A DNA stretch of 64,000 nucleotides, from assembly GCA_020080175.1 (NCBI GenBank), contig JAGHQL010000108.1, positions 27,296 to 91,295 of the forward strand, given 5' to 3'. Below are positions 13,701-24,104 of this stretch, in pieces. The position numbers and the translations under genes are program-made. Position 1 is the first letter of the stretch. Each line of letters starts with the position of its first letter. The notes below the pieces were generated by a model that was not told the origin of the DNA, did not search any database, and saw nothing but the letters and a program-made list of their open reading frames with translations. This stretch comes from Glutinoglossum americanum. Its lineage: Eukaryota > Ascomycota > Geoglossomycetes > Geoglossales > Geoglossaceae.

Positions 13701-14946
13701 GTAGCCACCCTCCTTGCTAAGGGCCAGGTACCACGGGAACTTCAATGCGAAGATCCGGGTTTTGTAGTCGTTGGAGATGGCCCAGCCATGGAGGCAGAGC
13801 ATGATTTCCCAGGCTAGGGAAATTTGAATTGCCTCACGTTAGCTTGTGTATCCGCGTGTTGGACGTTCGTATTCTCTTGCTATAACTCAAGCTGGCGGTG
13901 CCATGGAAGACAGGTCGAAACTTACAAGGATGCACATAGCTCCCATCTGGGTTCGAGATAAACACATTCAATGGCCTAAACGCATCCAACATACTCGGCT
14001 CCAGCGGCGTCGAGTTCTTCGACCCATGGTGGCTCAGCTTCATGCTTGTCACCTTTCCATCCCCGGGTTTCTTGCTTAGCCACCCCACTACAAGTTGCTC
14101 TGTGGCCTGATCTGCGTCCCCCCCAAAGTAATGGGATATTCGCCCACTCTCCCATTGTATGATCGCCACGATAGAGTACTGGGACGTCTTCGCTACGGAC
14201 TCACTCGCGGTTTTCGCCGGCTTACCCATAATTTCTCCCATGCAGGCTATGCAAGACATAGTTGGAAGGTCGCTGTTGGAGTTGCTAGCACGAAGCTCAG
14301 CGGGGGAGCCCGAAAGGTGGGCTGTAGTGGGTTTGGTGGCTGGCTCGAAGAAGTTGGCACCGAGGACGTCTGAGAGTTTCCCACCAATATTCTCGTCGGC
14401 AGTTTTGAGGAGACCAAAGGCAATCCAGTCTTTATCGTCTTTAGGAGCTGTCGACTCTGCACTAGACCACAGGCGATTGATGAACGCCTTTCCCGCATCC
14501 TGTTTCAGTAAATTCGTAGGTGCGCCATCTAAAACCCATTTATTCTCCTCCTTCTTCCCGTCCCAATTCGGGCAGAACATCACCGTCTCTGGGTCTCCTC
14601 CGCTGCTGTACTTCAACCACGGGACCTCCTTCCTATCCTTCGCATATTTAAGAATTGCGTCGAACACACCGCCATAGTGATCTTTGTTCCAGTGCGTGAT
14701 GACGATGGTATCGAACTGGATCAGCTTATTCTGCGTCTTTATCTCGTATCGTTTCGAGAGCCATTCCACCAAGCGAATGATGGGGTTCTCGTCGCTTGAT
14801 CCGCGCGGGGAGGGCCCGCCATCAACTAGGACGGCGCGGAGAACCTCACTCTTCTTGTTGGGATTTAGCTGGACGAGGAGGTGAATGGCACAGTCGCCGA
14901 CTTTGACGTTGACGTGGTAGGAATCGACGCCAGTGTTGTTGGGCAT
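7723..14946 (-). CDS. Giant metallo-beta-lactamase-fold / DUF6603 protein
   Basis: My preferred model has five exons: 14946-13926, 13813-13497, 13425-11697, 11623-8258 and 8198-7723. All introns are short (60-112 nt), GT-AG and phase-consistent, giving 2,302 aa. Residues 1-446 form a ComEC-like metallo-beta-lactamase module. The metal motif is H85-W-N87-K-D89-H90, so the second His of HxHxDH is Asn. Downstream are FGGDAD near 270 and LSHHGSKN at 304-311. Residues 450-1000 are a low-complexity linker followed by beta-rich sequence. Residues about 1480-1960 carry a DUF6603-like region, with FFAFARLNG near 1637 and GGFGYNTS near 1661. No signal peptide is visible on the fused form. An alternative is two genes: an MBL protein ending at 13437 (465 aa) and a DUF6603 protein starting at 13527 (1,890 aa). 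DUF6603 has no known function; the MBL half may hydrolyse a phosphoester or nucleotide, which is inference. Confidence 0.75.
13437..14946 (-). other. MBL module; alternative separate gene model
   Basis: If the third intron of the fused model (13496-13426) is not removed, this frame runs to a stop at 13437 and gives a free-standing 465-aa MBL protein. The last 20 or so codons would then be the intron sequence. That stretch starts GTACGC, contains TTGCTAATAG and ends ATACACAG. It has all the features of a fungal intron, and the separate DUF6603 start at 13527 would lie inside the MBL reading region. I therefore favour fusion. Confidence 0.45.
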
Positions 14947-17166
14947 TGTGAGGGTATTTGGAGGGACGAGATGCACAGAGGTTGATGCTAGCTAGCTTCA
15001 AGAACGCAAGTGCCTAGAGATTAAAACTCTCTTGGGATCTCATCCTCCTTAGGGTATCCGCCTTGAAGTCAATAGTTTCACCAAGGCAATAGCAAGAGCC
15101 AAGAGTCCTCCTCCACGATGGGGGTTGGGCTTGTTCAACCGAAGCAATGCAGAAAACAACCAGAGTACACAAAAGCCCTTACCCGATCTTCGACTCTGGT
15201 AGAGAAGAGTTGTCCTCCAAAGCTGGTAATGCTTTCTTCGTCACCCGCAAGCAAACAAGGTAGCAGTTGGAGGATCGAGGGGACGGGCTTATCCCCCTCA
15301 CCGACAGCCATGAATTTCCGCCAGAGCCCCCCCGCGGCGGCCGGAAGACTCAAATGCATGCAGTCGATGTTCTTGATCTAGGCCCGAGTGGAAGCCCATC
15401 TCCTTCTTCCGCAGGACACTATAGACGCAGTGCTTCACCACGAATGGCATTGAGTACGCATAGGCCATGCAGGCCGTGCAAGTTGGCATCTTCTTCGCAG
15501 AAACTCCATCCCAGTAGCGACATCGGAGCCCCACATGGATCGACGAGGCGTGCGTGTTTCGCTGGCCTTCGCGTGCAGTTGCCAGAATGTGAAGTGGGGA
15601 TTCCGGTGCGTGAGATGCAGTTCGAGAGTCACCTTTCACAGCTCGCCGTAGTGTTTCGGCGAGCAGATGTGAGTTCCAAGAATGTACGTGCGATGTGCGA
15701 TGTGCGATGTGCGATGTGCGATGTGTGATGGTGATGGTGGTGGTGATGGTATGTGGTGGATGTGGTGGGTTCGGGCCAAAAGTCAGCGAAGTGGATAAGC
15801 GAATTCCCCGTGAGGCTTCTGAACGGATCTGTTTTACTATTTGAAAAGACCAATGAATGTGTCTGTAATGTGTCACGCCGGCCTTGGTAATCCTCCGGCC
15901 CGGCCCGACCCTTTCTTCAGCCAGCCGCAGCGCCCAGGACGGGAAGCAGGCACTGCTCCCCGACTTTGACAGGACGTGATGCACAGCCCAACTAGTGATG
16001 TGTGATGTGGCGTTGTGCGTTGCATCTGAAACTGATCCCGACCCTGAATCGCCGCTGGTCAGTCTACGCGCGTAGTGTTTAAAGTTTGTTTCCTGCGGGT
16101 GACTTGACGTGCAGTTAAGCCGCAGTTAAATAAGTATCCTGATAGGGATATGCCCCGCTTTTGGTACGAATACGGAACGGGTGCTCCTCATAACTATAGT
16201 TAGTCGCTGTTACCTAGTGTCGTGTGCACCACAAAGATTTTTCAAACCATTCGTAATTGAGATTTTCGTGCGTGAATCTTTGGAATTCGGTACAAGTGCC
16301 CAGGCACTGACAACACCAAGGGCCTAGTACTGTACGGAGGATCGCGCCACGGTCGTCTCTCCCAGCTGAAATGCAGTGAACACGGCTTTGGCCGTGTGTC
16401 ACACGTCCATGTAGAGTACAGCACTGGGTCAAAAGTGTTAGAGCACTTTACGCATTGGCTCGGCGCTGCCAGATCCACCACTAGAATGGTGATCGAAGGT
16501 CCCACCGTGTGGGCATAGCCGAATCTATTGGGCTTTGAGTACATTTCTGTTTGTGCGGAAAATTGAGTTTGTATGCTAGTGCGAAGCAGTTGTGAGGCTA
16601 TCGTTGCGTTTTCGCTACGCATTCTAGTTGTCTGTTGTGCTTGGCTGCGGGTCTCATTGCCTCATTGTGCGTGGAGACTTAGCTGCTACCATGGGTCATG
16701 CTGACCCCGCCAGATCTTGCGAGCGCGCACGCCAGAGATACGGTAGAGGTGGGCATGGCCCGGCAAGAGGTTGATGCTAGGCGGCCTTAGGTTGTGTTAG
16801 GCTGGGCGTTACTTCTGCTCGCGAACCTCTGGGTCCCCGGCAAGTCCCTTGAGGCCGGGGCAGTCGCTAACTAGTCCCTAGTTAAACATCCTGTCAACTT
16901 AGGGCCCCGCTTTAACTAGAATCTAGTTGACTATCATGAAGCTATAGTTAGGTGACTAATGTGTCCTGATGTCTATGTCCTAGCGCTGTAGAACAGCTAA
17001 TGGTGGATATCCGCATGCTCCACGCCTCACTCGTGCGTAAATCGCAATTCTATGGGCAGCTTGAGCAGGAAATTTGACATTGGACTTGCATTCACGATAC
17101 GGAAATCATCGAATAGGCATAACTAGGCTGGCCAACTTCAGGGAACCTAGCACCCCTTTCCCCATC
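14947..17166. other. Intergenic region with a short tandem repeat
   Basis: About 2.2 kb between two minus-strand genes. The part next to 14946 is the presumed promoter of the MBL/DUF6603 gene. Long open stretches near 15298-15984 on the minus strand come partly from a tandem repeat and show no motif. No RNA gene was recognised. Confidence 0.45.
15688..15728. repeat. 7-bp tandem repeat (GATGTGC)n
   Basis: About five direct copies of a 7-bp unit, followed by imperfect GATGGTG copies up to about 15765. It is a simple minisatellite in non-coding DNA. Confidence 0.85.
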
Positions 17167-20100
17167 TCAAGACTTTGGTCCATCCCCAGTGATCGCAGTC
17201 TTCATCTGTAAATACCCCTCTAGAGCTGTGTACGGCCCCTTCTCAAACTTCGGCCTATTATCCACCTTCCCCAGCCCCAGCGCCATAAACGCCGATCCCC
17301 CTTTCCCACCTTCCTCCTCCGCTCCCCTATTATCGCCCTCCTTCTCACCCTCCCCGCCCACCCAGTAGGGCTGCAGCCAGCACCAGTCCGCCACCGGCAA
17401 CGCCGGCATCCCGACCTCTGATCCCTCGACCGTTTGATCCTTTGCTGGCGGTACGAATCCGTAGTTTGATTTTAGCCTATTCTTCTCCTCGAACCTGGGA
17501 ACGTCGGTGGGTACGATGAGTGGGCCCATGTGGAAAAAGGCTGTCATTCGGTTGAGCGCGCTCTCCCAGGTCCAGCTGGGTAAAGAGAGGGACTTAATCG
17601 GCAGGATACCTGAGTAGGCGCTCAGCGGCAGGAAGGGGTCCATGATCGTACCAAAAACTGACCACTGAGAGTTGCGGATTAGGGCGTAGTTGGCCGGATC
17701 TTTGTCATCGGGGGGGGTGTAGAAGGGCCAGAGGATGGGATAAGGGGGCTTATCGATGAGGTGAATGGGGTTTTTGGGGCCAGGCGGGGGGCCGCTGGGC
17801 GTATGGAAATAAGTGTAGAGGGTATCGAGGTTAAGTTCGTTCCCCGGAGCCGGACTGGGGAGCGCGTCGAAGTAGCCAACGAGCCCGTCACTAGTGCGCT
17901 GTTCGTCGCCCAGCTTGACGGAGAAGAAGTACTGCTTGTCCCTATCCTTCGGGTTGGTCGGTTCGGGGCCATTGTAGAGAATGCTCCGATCGGGATCCCT
18001 GCCCTTCTGGCCCTCTTGGGATGATTGGTTGACCTTGGCGTCCGCCGCCAACTCTAACGAGAATCCTGCGTTAACTAGTGCCAGCGGCTTCCCGACAAGT
18101 GAACTGACGAACTTCGAGTATGCGCTGGGCGCAGATGGCGCGCGATCCAGAGCGTTGATGATCATATCAAGGAAAGCTAGGAGGTATGTCTCATCCTCCT
18201 TGTTCGTCAACTTTTCGAGCAGGCGATCCAGTTGGCCCGTATTGGTCGGACCCTTAGGCGGACCAAACGGTAACCAATTCGGCGAAGCAGCCACATGAGC
18301 TGAAGAGTTCGGTGCGGCGAGACGGACCTCACGGTAGAACGTCCCATCGGGCAGGAAGATCTGGATACCATAATCCACGTAATTGACCACAAGCCAACCC
18401 CAGATTGGGTTCTCCCATTCCGTCGCAGGCCTCCAGTAGACAGCGCTAGTAGACTCCTCATTGCGTACCACGAATGCCGAGTTCAAGCGTGTGGGCTGGT
18501 TAATCTGTGGTGGCACCTGCATGAACTCACAGAATCCATCAGCTTCTCGAGGGCCCACAATTTTCGGCTGACCAGCATCACGATGGCCAGGTGGGTACAC
18601 CTGGGGCTCGTAGTATTCGCTGATGCATGGGTAGACTGCCTGGGGGCCTGTGGGATGGTATGATGGATCAATAGCATGAACGGCTTGACCGAATTTGTCG
18701 ATGATGTTGAGCTTTGTGAATCGAAATTGACCGTGCGTTACGGGTTTAAAAGCAGAGTAATCCTCGCCGAGGAAGCTAACCATGAACCCGTAGGGGGTTA
18801 GATCAGATTCTTTATCAATCCACTGTAGCTGATCTTCTTTCATCCCACCTTCGCTTGAGGCCTTAACTGCGTCGGGTATGGGTTGCAGAGCCTGCTTGCG
18901 CATTCTCGCATTTGGCTTGATGTGGCTGCCATGAGAGACCGTCAAAAGGTGGTCTGTAAATCCATCAAGGGGAGATGAGAGGAAGTGGAGCGTATGGAGA
19001 TCAGCTAACAGCTCCTTCTGCTTTTCAGGCGGAAGAGCGCTATTAAGGAGGTCCTCTGGAGTGGTGCTAAATAGTCTTGTGATCTGCGCCTGCAAATCGA
19101 AGATGGGCTGAGGAAGGATGAGAATCCTCCCTGAGGCGATACGAATATCTTTAATGGTCACTGGAGGGGGACCTGGATCGTAGATGGTTTTATCTTCGAG
19201 TATCCCATATCTGTACTTGGGGTGTTCAAATAGACGAGCTGTGTGCTGATTAACATCCCAATAATCGAAAGGAATATGGGTATATTCGGCTTCCCACTCC
19301 AAAAACAGCGGGAACCAGGGTTGTGTACTCTCCCACCGGTCTCTCCAGGGGTCCTCAGGCTTCGGGTTATTGGCTGGATCTCCTTGGTCGTGGTACAATG
19401 GATAAAATTGCGTCGGCTGAATTTCCAGAGACGTTCCCGGCCTGAGAGCCATAAACTCCCCCACGAGCGAGGCGCCAGCATCTCGCAACGCTGCAGGAAG
19501 GCAGCCGACACCAAATAACGGGTCGGTGCTAGTAGTCTTAGAGATGATCTGCGAGTCCAGTCGGACCTTGAGTAGCTCCAAGAAGTCCCAGGGCCATCCG
19601 GCATTAACCCCTGCAACAAGCAAGGTGGGATCTCGTTGCTGGAAGAACTCCGGCCGGACGGCCTGAGTGGGGGTTCTCCTGAAGCTTCCACCCTCTTTGA
19701 GGGCCTTGATTTTGTCCCATTGATTAGTAGCTAAACTATTTAGCTTCTGTAGGCGGGTTGTTAGAGCGCTCGAGTCAATGTTGGAGATTGCATTTGAGTG
19801 GTTCACGTCACTGACATACTTCCACCACAATGAGAACATATTCCACCGAAGCTGTTGTAGCATGCGCATTGTGCCATCCAGAAGATCCTGAGCCTGATTA
19901 AGATTCTTTAGAGCCAGAGCTTCAGCTTCTGAAGGAGGCACTATATTCTTATCACCTGGATCGGCCGGGATATGCCAGTAAGTACCACCGCTAGCTCTAG
20001 AGAAATTCCAATTTTGCACCTCATCGGCGGCGGCCCGTTGTGCTTCAACGCCATCATCTTGGGCGCGTAAGAGTACACGGAGTTTGTATAAGTCTTCCTC

Positions 20101-21303
20101 AAGTTCACTGCCGCCCTGACGGTGAGCTTCGATATATGCTAATAGAGAGTCCATTGATGTTGTACCGACTGCGACTGGCATCCCCTTGTTCAACATGTGC
20201 GAGCATTCGTCGGCCGGCATCTTCTTCGGTTTTTGTTCGGCGTTCCACTCGACGTTATACATTGCTCCGTGACAAAGGGCCTGCGTAGATTCGGATGCGT
20301 TGAGCCAGGCAGTGACATCAGGAGGCGGCTCCTTCTGAGCGTTCAATGTCATATTTAGATCTTTGAGCCGTTGTTCATGTGTCGTGCCGTCCCCGGTGAA
20401 AAACGGGTCGTCATTAGCATCCGAGTGCCATCCAATTACATAATAGCTTGCGACAGCAGCTGTCAGATGGTTTTCTTCGTTTAGGCCATAGCCGAACGTA
20501 TCAAGGGTAGAAAAGACATTGCCGCAATGGGGTTGGAAGTCGGCAAACAGCTGATTAGAACTGTTCAAGAGACTGAGATCCGCTCTTTTAGCTCCAGGGA
20601 TTTCGTCCCCGACTTTGCCCTCCTTCCATGTCCTCGCATCTTCTCTATACCCAATGAAGATCTCTGCTTGCTGTTCGATACTAATACCATCACTGCCAGT
20701 GACACCCTGAGAGGTGAGGAACGGCGATACGTCCACCTGAAGATCAACGGAGACATCAAGGTCATCAATACTGCGCATTAAATCACTTTCAATAACCCAA
20801 GCTTTAATACTTTCGATCCCAGATTGGGCAGGTTTAGTGGTAGGCGCATTGGGGTCGAGAATCCGGATTACCAACCACCTATTGGGAACCCTTCTGAATC
20901 GAGGTGCCGTAAGGTCTTCTTTCCCGGGATCCAGATTCTTGCCGGGGGGCTGCGTTGCCGAAGGACTATCGGCCACTCCGCTTCTATAAAATCGAGGAAT
21001 CATCCAGTGGAGATAGACTCCCAGGCGGTTGATTCGGGTGGTTGCCTTTCCAAGGTCTCTAAGACGTGGGTTGTTCTCCGCCGGTGCAGCATTATGGAGA
21101 TCAATGTGTTCCTGAATATCGTTCTGCACGAGGAAGTCTTTAAGCCGGAGGAAGGTGTAGTTCGGTTGAGTTATGGGAGCGATTTTGGCGTCTGGTAGGA
21201 CGGTTTCCAAGGTTTGAGCATCGGGGGTTTCGCCGCATACCGCCGGGTTGAAAACGAAGGCGTCTAGCTTGAGCGGAACTGAGACTTTGCTTGATGTCGG
21301 CAT
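17167..21303 (-). CDS. Giant uncharacterised protein (1,378 aa), island partner
   Basis: A single uninterrupted exon of 4.1 kb. I chose the ATG at 21303 (MPTSSKVSVPLKLDAFVF) because the open frame upstream has no ATG and differs in composition. No enzyme motif, signal peptide or membrane helix is evident. Distinct phrases are YLHWMIP at 97-103, PNRWLVIR at 140-147, AWVIESD at 168-174 and SYYVIGWHSD at 286-295. A helical, possibly coiled segment (LKNLNQAQDLLDGTMRML) lies around residue 460. The second half is mixed with many Pro and Trp. From memory, the HLHW, PNRWLVxR and AWVxESD pattern resembles large bacterial proteins of unknown function; I cannot verify that here. It is co-oriented with the MBL/DUF6603 gene and shares with it large size and few introns. 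Function unknown. Confidence 0.85.
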   Translation of the reverse strand: MPTSSKVSVPLKLDAFVFNPAVCGETPDAQTLETVLPDAKIAPITQPNYTFLRLKDFLVQNDIQEHIDLHNAAPAENNPRLRDLGKATTRINRLGVYLHWMIPRFYRSGVADSPSATQPPGKNLDPGKEDLTAPRFRRVPNRWLVIRILDPNAPTTKPAQSGIESIKAWVIESDLMRSIDDLDVSVDLQVDVSPFLTSQGVTGSDGISIEQQAEIFIGYREDARTWKEGKVGDEIPGAKRADLSLLNSSNQLFADFQPHCGNVFSTLDTFGYGLNEENHLTAAVASYYVIGWHSDANDDPFFTGDGTTHEQRLKDLNMTLNAQKEPPPDVTAWLNASESTQALCHGAMYNVEWNAEQKPKKMPADECSHMLNKGMPVAVGTTSMDSLLAYIEAHRQGGSELEEDLYKLRVLLRAQDDGVEAQRAAADEVQNWNFSRASGGTYWHIPADPGDKNIVPPSEAEALALKNLNQAQDLLDGTMRMLQQLRWNMFSLWWKYVSDVNHSNAISNIDSSALTTRLQKLNSLATNQWDKIKALKEGGSFRRTPTQAVRPEFFQQRDPTLLVAGVNAGWPWDFLELLKVRLDSQIISKTTSTDPLFGVGCLPAALRDAGASLVGEFMALRPGTSLEIQPTQFYPLYHDQGDPANNPKPEDPWRDRWESTQPWFPLFLEWEAEYTHIPFDYWDVNQHTARLFEHPKYRYGILEDKTIYDPGPPPVTIKDIRIASGRILILPQPIFDLQAQITRLFSTTPEDLLNSALPPEKQKELLADLHTLHFLSSPLDGFTDHLLTVSHGSHIKPNARMRKQALQPIPDAVKASSEGGMKEDQLQWIDKESDLTPYGFMVSFLGEDYSAFKPVTHGQFRFTKLNIIDKFGQAVHAIDPSYHPTGPQAVYPCISEYYEPQVYPPGHRDAGQPKIVGPREADGFCEFMQVPPQINQPTRLNSAFVVRNEESTSAVYWRPATEWENPIWGWLVVNYVDYGIQIFLPDGTFYREVRLAAPNSSAHVAASPNWLPFGPPKGPTNTGQLDRLLEKLTNKEDETYLLAFLDMIINALDRAPSAPSAYSKFVSSLVGKPLALVNAGFSLELAADAKVNQSSQEGQKGRDPDRSILYNGPEPTNPKDRDKQYFFSVKLGDEQRTSDGLVGYFDALPSPAPGNELNLDTLYTYFHTPSGPPPGPKNPIHLIDKPPYPILWPFYTPPDDKDPANYALIRNSQWSVFGTIMDPFLPLSAYSGILPIKSLSLPSWTWESALNRMTAFFHMGPLIVPTDVPRFEEKNRLKSNYGFVPPAKDQTVEGSEVGMPALPVADWCWLQPYWVGGEGEKEGDNRGAEEEGGKGGSAFMALGLGKVDNRPKFEKGPYTALEGYLQMKTAITGDGPKS

Positions 21304-22404
21304 TTCTATTGTCTGTGCCTGTAGAGTCTTCAGATGCTGGAAAAATGGCAAAGGATGTAAGCTTACTGATGGAAGTCGGAGTAGAGATTTTCCTACGGAG
21401 ATTTGGCGAGAGGGCACCCTCAGTCTCAGTGAAAAACCAGTCAGTCGCAGTTAGTAAGGCTACGCCATCGTGCAAGATAGAAGATTATGGGAGATCCTCC
21501 GGTCCAAGCATCAAGGCGAACAGGTGCAACCTGAGCCCCGAACCTCACACCAGAGGGCAGCTATGCTCTGTCTACAAACAGCAAGTCTGCGGGTGAACAT
21601 CCCGTCGATCGCTCTAGACGTCGCTCTGGACGTCGTTCTGGGCGTCCTTGCAGCTGCTGAAGCTGCAAAGCATAGGATGCAGTCGGTCAGTCCGCATGAA
21701 GATTTGACTACCCGCATTACAGCGTGGAGGATCTTACAGCGCTGGATGCGGCATTCCAAGTCGCATTGATGCGGAGGGTCACGTCGTGAGATGGTGATAG
21801 CTCTGAGTCAAGATGATGTCGTGGTCAACTTAAAGCTGCACCGGCTCGGCAACTTTTACCGAAGCCAACCCTAAAATGGCCCCGACGCACCCAATAAAGC
21901 GATGCGCTATACGACACTGCACATGTATTATAAGTGATTCCAAAAGTGACCATGCAAGAACGAGCGGGGCGCTCGAGGAGCTGCAATGGTCATAGCGCCG
22001 GAGCTGAAAATCTCAGTGACCCGCACAACATGCAGTAGGGCCCTGAAAAGCACAATAATTAATTAGGCCTAGCTTAGTGGTTGCGTCTATGTCTCTGCAG
22101 CGCGCGAAGTGTGCAGGAACCGTAGCAAGGCTCGATACTGCCTCGCGTCCTGCCTTCCCCGAACCATTTTGGGGTGCCAGCATGTTTGCGTAACATACTG
22201 AGACGCTAGCTTCTATGCTTTTGGTTCTTGTTTTGGTTTACAACATAATCACAGCCACGGGCGGGACAAAATAATCCGCAATTAATTGCCCAAAATAATT
22301 GACCAAGTTACATCATCAGATTCTCAATTTGGTAGTGCTTGTTTACTAACTACTTCCCGACCCTAGCTACATGTCAGAACATAGGTGGGTCACTATTTCG
22401 CCTC
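21304..22404. other. Intergenic region upstream of the 1,378-aa gene
   Basis: The presumed promoter of the minus-strand giant gene occupies the part next to 21303. The rest is AT-richer and non-coding, with no RNA gene or mobile element recognised. A short direct repeat of GACGTCG-like units occurs near 21617-21645. Confidence 0.4.
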
Positions 22405-23439
22405 TTACGGCTCTCTCGTGTCGAGGGTATCCTCGACTATGTTGAACCCATCGCCACCATCTTGCTGGTAGACCACGTAGTTTATGGTCCCAGAGTTCGT
22501 AACTGAGAGACATGTACCCTGCGCAAGGTGGATTGAGCCTGGAACCTGGAACGGTTTTTGCCACCCATCCTTCGTCAATGCTACCTTTGTGAGATAGCGA
22601 CCGGAGGATCCGTAGTAGAGGTAAATGTTCTCCAGTACAGCCACCATGGCAAGTGGTGTTCCAGGGGGAAGACCATCAGTATTTTGGATCCTCGTTGCTG
22701 GACGAATTAGTCAAAGCCCTCAGCTAAACTGCATCTCTGGGTCTTACAAGCTTCTTGGTCTGTGTCGTATGAGAAAAGGGAATTGTTGGATTCCAATGCT
22801 TGATAGGCGATGAGCCGAGATTGGGCCCTGTTACAAGCTGCAATGCTAGTGTTGGGATGCGGAAAGGTCTGCGGGAGTACAGAGAGGTTGCCGGCGTCAT
22901 TGTTGGTCAACGAATATTCAACTATCTTCGGTGCTGCGAGGTCGCCCCTAGACGCAGTTATTGAATGTTTCCATCCGAGTTTGGAGTAATCAGGCCAGCA
23001 TACTGCAGATAGTAGACGCGAGACCTGTTTGCCTGCTCGTTTGTGGTAGCGAGGCCAGGGAACATTGTAAAGCTGGGTTTGCCGATGGCAATAGGGTTGT
23101 AAATAGGGCTCAGTTGGGAGATCACGTTAGGACTGCCCGCAGGTGCGCCCTTCTGTGCAGTAATGCCATATACGGTGACCTAGCAAACCCCATGAGCGAA
23201 GCCGTACAACCTACGGGTTAAGCAGTTGTCGGCAACATTACCATGTTGGCACGAAGACAGACTGCCATGGACCCAGGGTTCTTGATGACACCCTGCACAG
23301 TGCCTTTGTCAACATAGGCAGGCCCGGAGCCGCTCAGAAGCTTGCGCTCGAGGCCGAGCTGGGCCGATTGCGTCAAGAAAAATATCAAGATCTGATCCGC
23401 CTTGAGGGGATTCAATAGAGTAGCGACGGGGCTGGCCAT
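22405..23439 (-). pseudogene. Beta-propeller / fungal-lectin-like protein with one internal frameshift
   Basis: Exons read 23439-23242, 23179-22748 and 22697-22405, with good GT-AG introns (GTAATG...GCTAG and GTAAGA...GTCCAG, the latter with a GACTAAT branch). The product would be about 306 aa: MASPVATLLNPLK..., then VTVYGITAQKG..., then TRIQNTDGLPPG... ending NIVEDTLDTREP. Within exon 2, near 22955-22965, the frame shifts by one base: SDGNI is followed by SITASRGDLAAPKIVEYSL in another frame. Exon 2 is 432 nt where 433 would fit both junction phases, so one base appears to be missing. The repeated pattern of short strands (IYLYYGSSGRYLTKVAL, GWQKPFQVPGS, INYVVYQQ) suggests a six-bladed beta-propeller like fungal fucose-binding lectins. 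That assignment is tentative. It could be a recent pseudogene or a sequencing error. Confidence 0.6.
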
Positions 23440-24104
23440 AGTTACTAAGTCTTAGGATCTGCTGTTTGCAAGTTTATGCTCGAGGTAGGGAATATTTTGT
23501 GATGTCTAGGATTTCTGGGATGGGCGGGGCAATATATCTCCCACCCAGGTCGGAGAAAACCGACCCGGGTCCCAAAAAGAGGCAAGAGAGTGCGTGGCTC
23601 GCACCACCAAGGTAAGCAAGCTAAGACTCGTCGTCAGCCAGCCACGTACATAAGAGACATGTCGTAGTTAGACACAAAGAGAGTATCGGCGTGGGGCCTT
23701 GATTACACGTCGACTAGGTGACAGTCGGCAGGGCGGAGGAGAGTTAGCGGCATGGGGTCGACGTCCGAGTTCGCAGCTGTTACCCTGTCGGCTGTGTGCT
23801 CTCGGTAAAAAGACGTGCAGCCAGCCACCAAGGTGACGGCCGAGTACATGATACATTAACTTCCGATCAGTCACCCTCACCTGTAATATCTGTTCTACAC
23901 TAGAGTCGAGACCATCCACGAGCGGGGTCAACCAACAAAAGCAATATAGGCAGGATGACCTGGATGCGCTCGGGGTGCGCTCGCCGCAACCCACGTAAGG
24001 AATTCGCCCATTTCACTAGCCCCCCTCTCGAAAATTGTTGCTGTTAAAGTGCATCCTCCATTTCCCTCGAAAGACCAAGTCAGTACTCTGCACTGATAGT
24101 CGTC
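23440..24104. promoter_or_regulatory. Shared divergent promoter region
   Basis: About 665 bp separate the start of the minus-strand propeller gene (23439) from the start of the plus-strand 1,122-aa gene (24105). The head-to-head arrangement implies a common upstream region. No specific operator was identified. Confidence 0.4.

Noticed and set aside
15298-15984. Minus-strand open stretch of 228 codons
   Set aside because: A large part is the translation of a 7-bp tandem repeat, and the rest lacks coding character.
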